Source: Stenopsyche tienmushanensis (lineage: Eukaryota > Arthropoda > Insecta > Trichoptera > Stenopsychidae). Taken from it: a stretch of 64,000 nucleotides of DNA. Position numbers and translations under genes: made by a program. Positions within the stretch are counted from its first letter, which is position 1. Each line of letters begins with the position of its first letter. The notes beneath the pieces are model-generated. The model did not search any database. It saw nothing but the letters and a program-made list of their open reading frames with translations, and was not told the DNA's origin. The stretch lies in the NCBI GenBank assembly GCA_008973525.1, contig WACJ01000106.1, positions 930,001 through 994,000 of the forward strand, read 5' to 3'. Shown here one piece after another: positions 23,937 through 37,100 of the stretch.

Positions 23937-24079
23937 AATTAAATACATTTTTATTTTATAAATGTCCATATGGTTTTATTTACCCTTGTATTTCCATTTA
24001 TTTCCTATGCAAGAAAAAATGCTTGTTTGTTCAAAATATCATGTAAGATGTCAGTAGAGGATCCCATGTTCCTTTGTAT

Positions 24080-24480
24080 CAAAGTCTCAGCGGTCTGAAA
24101 GGTGGACCGGTTGGCCACACAATTTACACAGGTGGCTCGCGCCAAATGAGGATGTGAGCGAGACTAGAATTCCCATCACTCATAAAGCCCATATATTTAT
24201 TTTTGTTTTTTCTGTAGTGGTCACCCATCAAAGAAGGAGCAGACCCCCCACAGAGCCTTCAATGGATAGCAGAAACTCTAAACATGGACAGGATTTGACA
24301 GCTGTGTACGTCAAAATGTTAAACGTCAGGACCCGCACCCCATTGTTTTCCCAGCCTCTCCACAACCATGACCTGAATCCTTAAGACTTTTTTAGTTTCC
24401 TCGCTTAAAAGGAGTCCTGAAAGGGCAACATTGGGACACACATGATGTAATTTGAAATTAGGCTTTACAAACTTGTTGAG
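24080..24480 (+). mobile_element. hAT snippet followed by a mariner fragment
   Basis: 24085-24115 contains TCAGCGGTCTGAAAGGTGGA, a hAT family block. 24230-24470 encodes the end of a mariner-type transposase: HNHDLNP, then DFFSFLA and KGQHWDTHDVI after a stop, matching the usual 'HNPDL.P.DFFLFP.LK' arrangement. Confidence 0.6.
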
Positions 24481-27400
24481 ATTATGCGTTTGAATTTATG
24501 CCCGACATCTAATGAAAAATGAATGAATTATTTTACGAATGTACATTTATTAAAATAATTTCATGTCAAAGTCGCTCATCTTGTGAAACTGAAAATTTGA
24601 TCCCGGTTTCAGAAGACCAAACACGTATAAAAAGGTCAAAATCAAAAGGTTAATACACTAAAACAAGTCGTTACATGGCATACAATTTCTATAATTTATT
24701 CAATATAAATTCAAAACCCTTTTACATACAACCATATAGTATTTATGTATATATATTTTTACAACATGTTTCTTTTTTTTTATTATACATTGGTATTAAC
24801 AAACAACTTGCAGGACACATCCAATGCAATAATATAGTTTCATTTTATTAAAATCATTTCACACAAAAATAAAGCCCCGTCAGAGCTCTATTTGATTTAT
24901 ATTAGCCGTGAGCGTTATACATATTGCATTTAACGATGTTCAAATCATAAAACGAAAACTTGCACAAATGTCGTTTTTTGAAGAATTTAACCGAAGCGCG
25001 AATCGAATTTTCTCATTTTTAATTTCACAGCCTAAGCCTAACGATGTGTTCGATTGCGGCACAACGTTTTTTTGAGACGTTTTCACCATCAAATTCACTT
25101 GAAAAAATGAAAATTCATCTTATTCCCGATACATTCATTAAAAATAAATCTAGATTTTTTTGCAATGTTTATTTTTTCCTTCTTATATTATAATCACAAA
25201 GAATCTATGAAGACTAACTCTAAATCAACCACATTCGATTTTCATCTGCTTACAGTCCGATTTCATTTCAAATTGTCGGCGGCATTATATTGATTTTTTA
25301 TGAATTGGGGACTCGAAATATATCTAAACATTTATATAAAATATTTAAAAATAAGCAATTTTTTTTGATAATACGATTATTTACATATGCTATTTTGCGT
25401 TGATATTAAGTTCACGTATTACCATTATTTTGTACAATTAGTTATTTAGCTCTATGACACCTATATTCGATTCAAAACAATGAAATTTATTCAGTTAAAT
25501 ATAAATTCATATGGGGAACAGCGGAGAACGTAAATTTTGGAATAATTTATATGCATAGCCGTCTCAATTGAGTTTTTTTTTTATCAAGACGAGAATATTT
25601 CAGGTACGATGATCGAAATACTTAATAAGATTTTAAAACTATGCACGTGAGAAAAATAAATTTATTAAAGTAATCAACATTAGAGGCTTTAAATGCGAAC
25701 ATTAAAACGTTTCATAAAAAACTATTTCAATCAATCGTTGAATTATAAAATGTATTTTAATGATCGTATCATTTTTGGCACCGGATCTTATGCAATTTAT
25801 CTTAATGTTAACATTTTAAAAGCCGCTTTGAAGTCGTCGAACACATGTAAAGTAGAAAAAGATGGGGTATTGAGGTCAGTGAATAGAAGGCTTCTGACAT
25901 AGTACAGCCAGTAATTGTATTTGTTTCGTAATAAACTCGCAGATTTCAATTGTTAAGTTATTCATTATTACTAAAGTGTGACTTAATACGCTACCAATTA
26001 ATATATTCAAAATATCCCATTCGTAAAATAGCTCAAACGCGTTTACACAATCAAAACGATCCAATCTAACACGCACACGCACGCCTTCATTAATTTATCC
26101 AACACGATATATTTTTACAACGATACTCTTCTTCGACTGTACATCGGCTTCATACTAACGTTAAAAAAACATTCAGATTTCATTAATGGCACATGTATTT
26201 CAAATTTTAGTTTTGCCTACTTAACTATAATATATACAATTTTGTACAGTGTATATGAATCGATGTTTATTGATAATTCATAACGTTTTCATTCGGCAGT
26301 CCCACAAACGCCTCGTTTTGAACTCCGTGCGTAAAAATAGTGTCTAAAATTGTTCACACATTAATTATATAGCTTTTAAAATTTGGACAACGCAAATAAA
26401 TATATTGCGTCTGATCTCGTATTTGATTTTACATGCAATCGTTGGCCCCATTCCATCCCATACGGCAATTAATATTTTAAGCAAAATTATAAAATACAGA
26501 AATAAAAATAACGTCAACTCTTACGCAACACTTGGGTGTCGCCAATGGGCGTATTTGCAAAAAAAAAGATTACGTCCATTAAAATGCTATAACTTTAACA
26601 TCAACGGGTATTTTTTTCTCAGTTGCGTTGGATGCCACAAATGAAGTAGACGCTTTAGGAGAGTTGCTGTATTAAGGGATTGTCCTTTTTATAAAATGTA
26701 TGATGAATTTATGAACAAAGAATGATTCGCATCGAGTTAGCGAGGACGCTATTATAGTTAACAGAAGAAACAAAACGTAAAATAAAAACCAAATAAATAT
26801 ATTCAGACAGTTGTATATTTCTCTAAAAAAAAATCGTAAAAATAACATTCATAGAAAAACACAAATTGTAGACGAAAAAAAAAGCATTCTCTCTAATATC
26901 TACAAAATCAGACACACAAATTAGTTATTATATACTGGACGAGATTAAAAATAGGCGTACCAGAAAAGAGTATCATTTTTGATATGACATTTTCAATAAT
27001 GAAATTAAACAACCCTTTTATTGCTAAACGAAAAATAGATCAATCGACATATTCGAGGAGACATTTAAAATTGAAATTGTAATTTAGGCAATAAGCAATA
27101 TTTTCAGGTACCCCTAATTAGTGACATTATTTCTATAAGTCCAGACAATAAGACGATGGAAAAACTATAAACAAAAATATCGGTTCTGTGTATAAAAAAA
27201 AATTGAAATACAAGTACAAAAAAATGTTAATATGAAACATTCAATGAAATCTATGATTAATTCGTTTCACTTATAATTTAATCGTAACTTAAATAATTAA
27301 ATATATAATTTAATACACAAAGGTTAAAAATAACATATACGACTAAGTCCTATAAAAAAGGCTAAATAATTACAAATAAACACTTATTTAAATTCAATAC

Positions 27401-28336
27401 CAAGAATGAGGTTATTTTTTTGCTTTTAAATATTTACATCGTTTCTAAAGTAGTTCATTACACAATGTTCAATTAAAAAAATACAGTTAATACAAAAATC
27501 TTACATCGGAAAACCATAAATAATACAAAGTGCAAGAGTGCTATGTAACAAAATGTACACAAAGTTCTTCCCGCAATCCCGCGCACCCGCGCAAAGACCG
27601 GCCGTCGAATTTTTGAATTTTGCATCAGATCTCGATAAGTAAATCTTATATCACATAATTTACACGTTTGACATTGCGTCACAATTTTATAGACAATTTT
27701 CATTACAAATCTGTTTCGTAGAATTTATCGTTGATACGCTTATCTATACATTAAATTATAATCTAACTAACAAACAAGTCGTTATACACACTCAGTCGTT
27801 TGGATCTTTGCAATACGCTGATATAATACCGTCACTATGACACTAATGTGGTTTAATATTTTCGGCCACGTTATACAAAGTAAGAATAAAATAATAATAA
27901 TAAAAAAATCACATTTATTTACATAGACGGAGTAATAATTATTCATTGCAGTGTAGATCAGTTCTGTAATATGGCAAATGAGTATTTATCTTCTTCAAAA
28001 ATATTAAATATTTAACAATTATATAATATTGTAATTTTTCTTATATCAAATGTAAAATTAAATACGCGGCAAATTACGTCGCTTTTTTAAGCAGCGGTCA
28101 TATAATTCCATTCGACTTATTTTTACATCATCATAATAGCTTTAATCACTGGAGATTGTGAATCGTTTCATTGAATTCTCCGAAATGCGAGGGACACTCA
28201 AATATAATCCGGGATATTGCATTTTTTTAATACGCATTGATGCATAATTTTCTCATAAACGATGGTATTAAATCAAGTGGAATTTTGAGGAGACACAAGA
28301 TCAAAGTGTTTGGTTGCGCCCAAAATTTTTATTACC
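24481..28336. other. 3.9 kb AT-rich stretch with no gene recognised
   Basis: Very AT-rich, with many poly-A/T runs and short frames on both strands, none resembling a known protein. Unlike the flanks, it shows no obvious transposon blocks. It could be intergenic, or part of a long 3' UTR of the toutatis-like gene (-), but a closer poly(A) signal exists near 30309. Confidence 0.35.
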
Positions 28337-28544
28337 CCTGCCTGACAAAAAGCCCTAAGAGGATAGAGGCCATAAGGCATGTATGGTCAATCGGTCCGCT
28401 TTTCAGACCGCTGATATGACGAATGAACAGCTCAAGTAAAATAAAAACCATGCACAACTCTTGACAGTATTCTGTGTTTTGCGCCCCAAGCCCAGTTGCG
28501 CCCGTGACGGGCGCCTGCTTTGTCACACTCTTGTTAAGGCCCTG
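28337..28544 (+). mobile_element. GGCCGTAAC hAT family, partial copy
   Basis: Reads AAAAAGCCCTAAGAGGATAG, CAATCGGTCCGCTTTTCAGA and the end GCGCCTGCTTTGTCACAC...TTAAGGCCCTG at 28544. It is the same block, in the opposite orientation, as the copy at 21117-21345. Confidence 0.65.
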
Positions 28545-28970
28545 CTTATCATTGTATCAGAATATCTTGGATACGGACAAATATCAGCAAGGTGGGTGTC
28601 TGCTCAGTGAAGCATAAAAGAATGTACAGAAAGAGGAGAGGCTTTTTTGAATTGTATTGTAACCTGCAATGAAATGTGGGTCCACCACTACACCTCAAAA
28701 AATAAGAGATCAAGATGGAGTAGAGGATACCTGGAGAGAATGTGCCGATCAAGGCGAAAACTCAACAGTCTGCTGCAAAAATGATGGTTACGGTATTTTG
28801 GGACTTGAGTCCAGACTTGGCCCCATGTGACTGTGGGCAATGGTTTCAAGACAACGCAGCGGTCGAACAATACAGGATCAAGAAGCTTCCTATCCGATGG
28901 AATAAACGTATTTCTAACGAAGTGACCATCTGTATTTTTATATTGAAACAAAATTCCGGGTTACATCTGA
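28545..28970 (+). mobile_element. Mariner transposase fragment beside the hAT end
   Basis: Contains YLGYGQISARWVSAQ, CNEMWVHHYTSKNKR, VTVFWD, SPDLAPCD and YRIKKLPIRWNKRISNE in shifting frames. This is a mariner transposase with internal deletions. The first 30 bases match the flank of the hAT copy at 21117. Confidence 0.7.
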
Positions 28971-29439
28971 ATCACCCTCGTACAAATCAGTGCAATTCTG
29001 AGATTTCACGTATAAAAAGAAAAAATAATTACATATATAAAAACGTTATAAATAATATAATGCCCAAATTATTATGACCAGTGCCATTTTTTCTACATTA
29101 AAATACTATACTTCTTTTGATTCAAATTATATATGATTAAAAAAGTTATTATATCTTTGACAATTTATGACTCGTGTTTATTCTCTTAACACATTGCATG
29201 CGGGAGACTGTGATCCCAGTCCTTTTGATTTGACTAGAGATATCTATTAATGCTATTTTAAGTTATCGCTCATTAAACCGGACCCGTATACAAAGTGTTA
29301 AAAGTGTAGATGTAGAATTTAATAAAAAGACATTAAATACTGATATAGAATCTTTTTAAAAGTGCCCATGAAAGCATGTTATTAGTGTCATCCAAATGCG
29401 ATACTCAGATACCGTATAATGTAAACATTTACATTATTA
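28971..29439. other. AT-rich intergenic DNA
   Basis: The tail of a frame from 28742 ends in Lys/Asn-rich AT sequence. Nothing else is recognisable. Confidence 0.3.
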
Positions 29440-29790
29440 TTAAAAAACGAACGAGAGGTCTATTGTTTTCACGCTAAATTTTGCTTAGCGATGAACTTCA
29501 TTTCATAATGGATGGATTCGTCAATAAGCAAAATTGTCACATCTGGGTGGATTAAAATCCTCATGTTATTCAGGAAAGATGTCTAAAAAAATCTAGGCGG
29601 CACATTTGGACGATCTAACAAGACACAGTGTAGCTCGCAATATTAAAAAATAATAAATCGGAGCCGCTTATTGATAAATGCCGCCAGGGTCAATTATGGA
29701 TCCATTCAGGGCACCCAAATGGTTGAAAACCGCAAAGCAAACTTGATATTATCAATGATGTGTTTTTTAAAAATACGTTTACATTTATTT
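29440..29790 (+). mobile_element. Mariner fragment, same type as 6507-7200
   Basis: Broken frames give DGFVNKQNCHIWVD and NPHVIQERCL, the block found before the first catalytic region in this mariner type. Stops and shifts throughout. Confidence 0.6.
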
Positions 29791-30308
29791 AGGAATGTTT
29801 TAAATGATTAACTAATACAAATATGCTAAAATCAATTGGAATAGCAGACAAAAAAAATCCATTATTCCATTTGGGAATTTGACATATTCTTTACGTGCTT
29901 AATAAACTGGGGTTCAACACAAATATGGCATATCCCGTTGTTTATGCTCTTCTTTAAAAATATGCATATAATAAAATAAAATACAAAGCTTTCTATATAA
30001 ATAATTTTCGTAAGTACGTTAATTAAAATATTTACAACAAAAAGATCAATGAAGCAATTTAAGTTGCATCGTAATGTCGAGGATTTAAAAATAAATCCAC
30101 TATGATCCGGTGTATAAATTGTTCACAACAAAACAGTCTTTTTTCATCATGCATCGATCAACATAAGAATTTTGGCAAATGTTTTATATGACCATGATAA
30201 TATAAAATAATCGTTCTCTAGATAGAGATCAGTGTTTAGAAAATCTCAAATTAAATAATACGAAAGCATTAATAATGTTCGAGTTCACAAATTAAACGAT
30301 CATTGGGT

Positions 30309-30314
30309 TTTAAT
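30309..30314 (-). terminator. Candidate ATTAAA polyadenylation signal, toutatis-like gene
   Basis: TTTAAT on + reads ATTAAA on -, 163 bases past the stop codon. Canonical AATAAA signals lie further away. Weak evidence. Confidence 0.3.
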
Positions 30315-30476
30315 TTATCTTAAATACAGAATTGTTAAAATTTAGGAGCGACACCGAGGAAGATAAATCGACAATTCATCCTTGCAGGTACCTATTTTTG
30401 TCAGTTGTATCATATATATCTTTACTTATATATTTCTTTTAAAAAACATGATATCACAGTTGTTTTGGTGGGTCTT

Positions 30477-31117
30477 TTACACAGAGCTCCATCGATCTTC
30501 GAAAAATCTCCTCATGCCGTGACCCGCCTGGCCGACGGGACTTTCGTCCTCGTTGAAGACTTCGCAGTTATGAAAGATTTGGCGGACATCGCTGGCAAAA
30601 TCCTCTTTTGACTTATAACTGCGGAATTGAAAAAAATTATAATCCGCCGTCACTTTTGACAATGCGCGATCATTATAATGCAGAGCAGTAATACCTCGAC
30701 TCTTGTAATTTCCTTTTGATCGTGGATAGATCCATAGGTGACCTGATAACTTTCTTGTATGTCGGAAACTGTTTTGTGTTCACAGGCAATAAAAATGGCC
30801 ATGAATCATCATGCAACTCCATCTCTTCTAACAATTGCCTAACACAAAATACTATTAATAAATCATTTTATTTAAAATCACTACAACATTTATCTGAAAA
30901 GTTAATCAAAAAATATAGTTGAGGAATTCAGTTAATAATGTTTCAGGTATTAAAAAATATTTTAATTACTTGCAGGGCGCTAATTCTTTATTGAGCCTTT
31001 TAGCAGAATTTCGTTCCTTTTTTGCACTATTGCCAGAGTGTTTCGTTTCTTTTTCGCGCACAGGCGATGATGGAGCATCACCGGAAACACTACCATCCTT
31101 ATCATGATGTTTACCAC
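30477..31117 (-). CDS. tou: tou exons 41-43: C-terminal bromodomain
   Basis: Three exons (30970-31117, 30695-30838, 30477-30618). The first is a Ser/Lys-rich linker ending in KELAPCK. The next two form the bromodomain: LLEEMELHDDSWPFLLPV, TYKKVIRSPMDLSTIKRKL, then YKSKEDFASDVRQIFHNC and FNEDES, whose Asn is the usual acetyl-lysine contact. The protein ends FFEDRWSSV shortly after the last helix, as in BAZ2 proteins. The two introns inside are 76 and 131 bases. Confidence 0.93.
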
Positions 31118-34100
31118 CTAATTATTTATTTATGACAATTAATATAACAAATAGACAATATATAAAATATTTTTCTAAAAAAAAAAAATCACTTTGAACC
31201 TTTAATATGGGGGATCGGAAAGAAAACCATTATTTTTTTATCAAAATCGAAAATAAAAGGACAGAGTTACCGTGCAAGCATGCCAGTTTACTTCTGAAGG
31301 AGTAGATATTGCAAAGGAGTGGTGATATTCGGCTAATAACGCCACTCCAGAACAGTCAAAGGGGAATAACAAAATTGGTCAACAATAAGAATGATGCGAG
31401 TATCTTAATTATCAAAACAAACACCTGCTCTCAAGACAACACACAAGCGAAAGTAGTTTTATCTTTGTTGAAAGAGCTTAATAACTTATCCAAGAATAGC
31501 GATTTCAGTTAATTATACCTAAATTTTATGACATTTAAAAGATTCTTTAGAATACGAATTTTTGTTGAATAGTAAGTACTTAAGAAATCTGAGAATGTGC
31601 GTGTCCAGATTGGTTAATGTGGACTGAATGCCTGCTTGACAGAAAGGAAATTTATTTGTAAATGGAAAACGGTCAGGCTGGCGCTAGTACCAAAACCGAG
31701 TAAAGCCACAACGAGACCGCTGTGCATGCTGGACGGTCTTGAGAAGACCTTAGAGAACCTGCTCCTCAAAAGGATGCAGCCAAGCATCGAGAGAAAGTTG
31801 TTAGACAGACAGTACGGCTTCAGACTGGGTGGATCTACGCTAGGAGCTGTGGAGAGAGCGGTTGAGAAAATCCAGAAAGCGTGGAAAGGCTCAATCAAAC
31901 AGAGCAAAGACATCACGATGGTCACGCTAGACATAAAGAATGCATTCAACAGCGTCAGTTGGGTGCTGATCGTTAACACACTCAGGGAAGATTTTGAAGT
32001 CCCTGAATACATAATTGAGCTTGTCATCTAGAGATGGGTGTTCCGCAGGGATCCGTCCCGGGGTCCACTCTGTGCACGCAAAGCAACAAACTGGGAGCTC
32101 GCAAAGTCAGCAAGCGCCCTCGAAATGTAACAATTTGTTAATTAAAAAAATTGTGGTTTTCATTCCGATCTAATAATGTAATTTAAATTGAGTTACCTTT
32201 ATTACCACAATCCTCACTAATGTGACCAGAATTGGAGTCATTTTCATATGATACTTCATCTACGTTTGAATCTTCAGCATTCCTTCCAAAATTCTTACTG
32301 TTTTGCTCATCAGCATTCTCGTCTATATTAAAGTCTTCGTTCATTCCCTCGTGATACCCATCAGGGTTTTCAATATCCATTCTCATATTATCAGTAATCG
32401 TCTCGTCCTGATCTAGATAATCTTTGTTAGAATTTTTATCATTGTCAGAATAATCATTCTCACGGCTATTATTTTTTAAGCAATTATCTGTCAACATGTT
32501 GATTGGCGAGTTAGCCATTGAATTGTTTATCGAAGAGAAAGGTTTCACATTCTCAGGCGTTGAAAAGGTGTTATACTGAGACTGTTGGTTTTGGAAATGT
32601 TTCTCAGGTGTCGATTGAACACTGCTCAGAGATGATTGACAAAAGAGAGACATGCTTATAGGCCCATCGTCGATTGTTGTTGCGGTGGATGCATGTGAAG
32701 GCGCAGGGCTATAATTAAACAATAATTATAATCATGCAATAATTTCAATATCAATTATCAAATCAAAATAAATACCTCGGAGGTTGAGCATTGTCTAAGC
32801 TAGCATCAGCCGAGGAAGCAGAATTTTTTGCATTTGTTTTCTTAGCATTCCTCGGTTTCTTAGGTGGCGCTTTAGATATACAATTAACGCAGTACCATTT
32901 TCCACGCGGAACCTGATTAAAATAAAATGTATTATTTACCACATGCATTGAATCATTTTTATTATAGTATTATAATAATATAAAACTACCTTGGTCATCG
33001 GAGGATAATGACAATCTTGATGATAAGCTCTCGGACAAAGTGCACATGGTATAAGCCGACCCTTGGCGACTGGAACCATTGTTCCGCCGGATGAAATCAT
33101 ACGTCCACCGCATACAATACACACTTTTTCACCGGATGCTTTATTCATACATTCGAAACAATACCTAAAATAATAAAATTACAGCATATATTAATCGATT
33201 CTTAATAAAATCAATGACGTAAAAATATGATAAAACACCATTTACCAATCGCCATCAGGTATTTTATCCATTTTTGGTTTGAAACAATATGTATGATATC
33301 CTTTATCGCATCCATCGCAAAGTAGAAGTTTATCTTCTGAATCACCGCTCTGACAAAACTGGCAGTTCTGTAAGGGAGCAGAAGAATTCTATAACTATTA
33401 TTAATAGTCGCATGTAGTTTTTATTTATAAATGATAATATTTAATGGTTATTTACGGCTTTCATGATGCTCTTGTCCCATGCGATTGCTGATTCTAAAGC
33501 GTGAAGTATCATAGCCAATTGGGCAGTCGTTTGACAACGGGCAGCTCCCTCTCGCCATACTGCTAGTCCGCGCGGAATTCCCACAGCTAAATAAAATAAA
33601 AATACATAAGCTTATGATTTAAAAATCAGTTATTTCAGGTCAACTAGAATTTAACAAACCTTTAACATCATTTACGTCGTTGTGATTATGTGTAGGACTG
33701 GATGGTCGCGATCCAACGGGTGTTTCAGAACCGGAAAGAGCAGAATCGTTGACGTTGGCTGCAGGTGAAGACGTCGATGTATTGATGGAGCTCGCTGCCG
33801 GAGCCGGTGGTGTACCGGCGCCTAATGGCGGTCTTAAATATCGGCGTTCAATTGCACCTTCCAATGTCAATAATCTAGCTCGCGCATGGGCCACAGCTCC
33901 TTCTCCGTCGGGACCTAATTCAACATTGAATGTTTCCATTTCTCGATTTCCAGGTTTCCATCCTTTAACTTGCATCGAAGCCGCAGCAACTCTATCTTCC
34001 AGAGCTTCCACCTGTTTTGATACAATAAAAATTAATCATCGTTTGGAATAAATCTCATATAAAATAAAATATACGCAAAGTGTATATATTAACCTGTTCT

Positions 34101-37100
34101 AATAATGACATTTCAATCCGTTGACATGTCTTTATGCTGAAGCCATCGGGAGAGTCTGGTCCGGGGAATCCTCCGTTGAGAGCTATCACACGGTCCAAAT
34201 GTGAAATAGATAATTCAGTCGCCAAAATGTCGCCTTTTTCGATCTGAAGCTATACATGTACAAATGTTTTAATGCAACGATGAACAATAAATTTATATTA
34301 AATAGTTAAATAATTGACATTCCAATCAAACCTTATTGTTAGTCTGTTGCAAGGAAAGCAAAAATGAGTTTTGTAGTTCTTTCTCGCGAACACCTCGCAA
34401 ATGAAGTTTCGATAAAATTTCTTTCAGTTGATCGGTATCGGTTATTCGCCACCAGCCATGCCTATAAAGCAATTAAATTATATATGGAAGCTGTATACAT
34501 AATAATATACAATAGATGTGATAAAACAAACCTCAAATCTTTGGGTACATAATTGCCATCCAGTTTTTTTGGTAAGCCGTTAATTTTGCAGAATTCCAAT
34601 TGTTCATTTTCTTCCGGTGTCATTTGTATGGGAGCCGGACTATCACAGCTGACGTATGCCGTCAATGCCGATAAGTTAATATTGGAGAAATTTGGAACTG
34701 CATTTTGATTGTTCTGATTTGTATTCACTGCCGCATTTGTACTCGAACCATTAAAAACGCTGCTGTTGTTTAATTTTGATTTTGTTTTACATGAGCTATT
34801 TTCCTCCGATGTATCGTTGTTGCCGTCTTTAAACGTGTCATTGACGTAGCTCTTTTCTTTGTCACTTGTGTCCATAAACTTGTCTTCGTTCTTTGATACT
34901 TCGCTCTTTTCGTTGATACTCGCATCTAACATTTCTTGATCGAGACCAGACATCGTCAAGCTGGAATCCGCGTGGTAGAAGGTCGTCAGACTTGGCAATT
35001 GATTTGATGATCCATTGGCATTCATTAGGAGAGCGTTTGGATTTTTTAAAAGATGAAGGTTGTTGATTACGTCCCATCTATTTCCTTGCGTGGATGTGAT
35101 TTCGGAGCATGTTATCACATTGTCGCAGAACACTGAAGCAATGAAACTACCGTTTGTGTTATCACAGGATTTTAATGTGTCTTGGGACGAATCCATTCCG
35201 TTGGCTTGTTGTGGGTCGTTAATGATGAATGGGTTTTCTTTTCTCAATATCGAGAACCACTTGCCTTCGCTCATCTTTATATTCAACATGGCGTTTGCTT
35301 GATCTGGATCATTGGTCTCGTCTTTAATTTCAACTTTCTCTTCTTTAATTTGATCTACGCTAGGCTTGATTTCGTCTTTTAGCTCCCACGGTTGCATTAC
35401 AGATTCAGCCATTTTTTTAAGCTCTTCTAAATTGTTTGTAATTAAGCTATCTTTGTTTTCTTGCTTGATTAAGTTTGACGCTTCCAAATTTGTTGAGCAA
35501 TTGTCATTGGAATCACTGTTAGTGATTCCTTCCGGTTTAATGTCGTTAATTTCATTTTTAACCGGAGTATCATTCTTTTCTGAATCTGAATTAACGGAGT
35601 GAATAATTTTACCCGAATTAGGCTTTTGTACAAGAAAAGCAGTAGGGATAGAATCTTCGATGTCTAACAAATGATCTTCAGCAACTTTTTGTTGCTGTAT
35701 GAATTTTTCTTCCATCTTTATAGGAGATCCTATAAAAAATAAATTTAAAATCAGAAAAAAACTATTTCGCCATATTTCAACATGTATATGACATAAAGAA
35801 TATTCATAAACTAAATAATATGGATACATCTAATATATAAAAAAGAATTGGGTTTTGTTCGTTCGAAATGAGCAGCCATACCGTTCATCAGATTGCGATA
35901 AAACTTCGTCTACTTATTGCTAATGATTCTGCGGGTAACATAGGCATAGTCTAATAAATAAAAATCAATGTTTGTTTGTCCGTATTTAATGTACTTCCAT
36001 ACCGTTCATCGGATTGCGATAAAACTTTGCCAACTTATTGTTTGCACTTCTCAAATGATATAGATATAGTGTTTATGTTTGTTCATATTTATAATAAAAC
36101 CAACAAAATAAAATAAATATAATTTATAATTTTCCCTATATATCATTAAATTTCAATAAAAGTATCAATTATCGGAAAGAATAACTAAACAAGATAACTA
36201 TTTCAAATTATATTTTTAGAATTATTACTTCTGTGCCAGCAACGCGCTGGGTACCAGTTAATATTTAATAAAAAATGCTCATAAATCACTATTTTTTTAA
36301 GTAATCAGTTGCTACTTAGTTTAATTTTGTGGTCAGTAAAGTCTTTAACACACGTAATAATTGTACAGAACAGAACTGACAAAAAAGTGAATAAAATAAT
36401 AGATAAATATTACAATATCACCAGATTGTGTCTCGATGATGCTGATGTAAATTCTAAACAATATATACATGCATCATGATAATAAAATATTACAACGGTT
36501 AAATCTTCCCACCAAACATGCTATTAAGAAGTTGAAAAATTATTTATTGTTAGTATCGTAATTACCTTCTACTTTACCGTGCCCCGATTGTAGGTTGGGT
36601 TCGTATTTGATAATACGCGTATGATCGCTAAGATTAAGTTCTGTTTTAATATTTCTCAATTCAAGTTCTGACTGCAACTGATCATCGATTTTGGTCCCAT
36701 CAGTCCCGTCAATGTCATCTTGACACTTTCCTTTATCGGACTTATGACCTGCTTTAATTGTAAACGAATAATGTTAAGATAAAAAAAGCGAACAACCAAT
36801 GAAGATGCATCTTTTATCATTATTTTTAGATGAATTTGTATTTCGCCATTTGTGATTTTGTTTAAAATATGTACAAATTTGACTCAAATGTTTATCTTAT
36901 CGATCATCAATAATATTTTTTATAAATCAAACATTTTCATTAGTATTTAAACCAAAATTAAAATATTAGTGAGATACAAATCTAGTGGTTTTTTATCATC
37001 AAAAATAATTAAAAATTAAGTGAGTTAACATCTAACAAAAATACTCTACATTGATTTAAAATAACACACTTATTTTACATGTTTTAGTAATAAAAATTTC

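Noticed and set aside
35060..35302. + strand frames opposite the large tou exon
   Set aside because: Shadows of a well-supported minus-strand coding exon.
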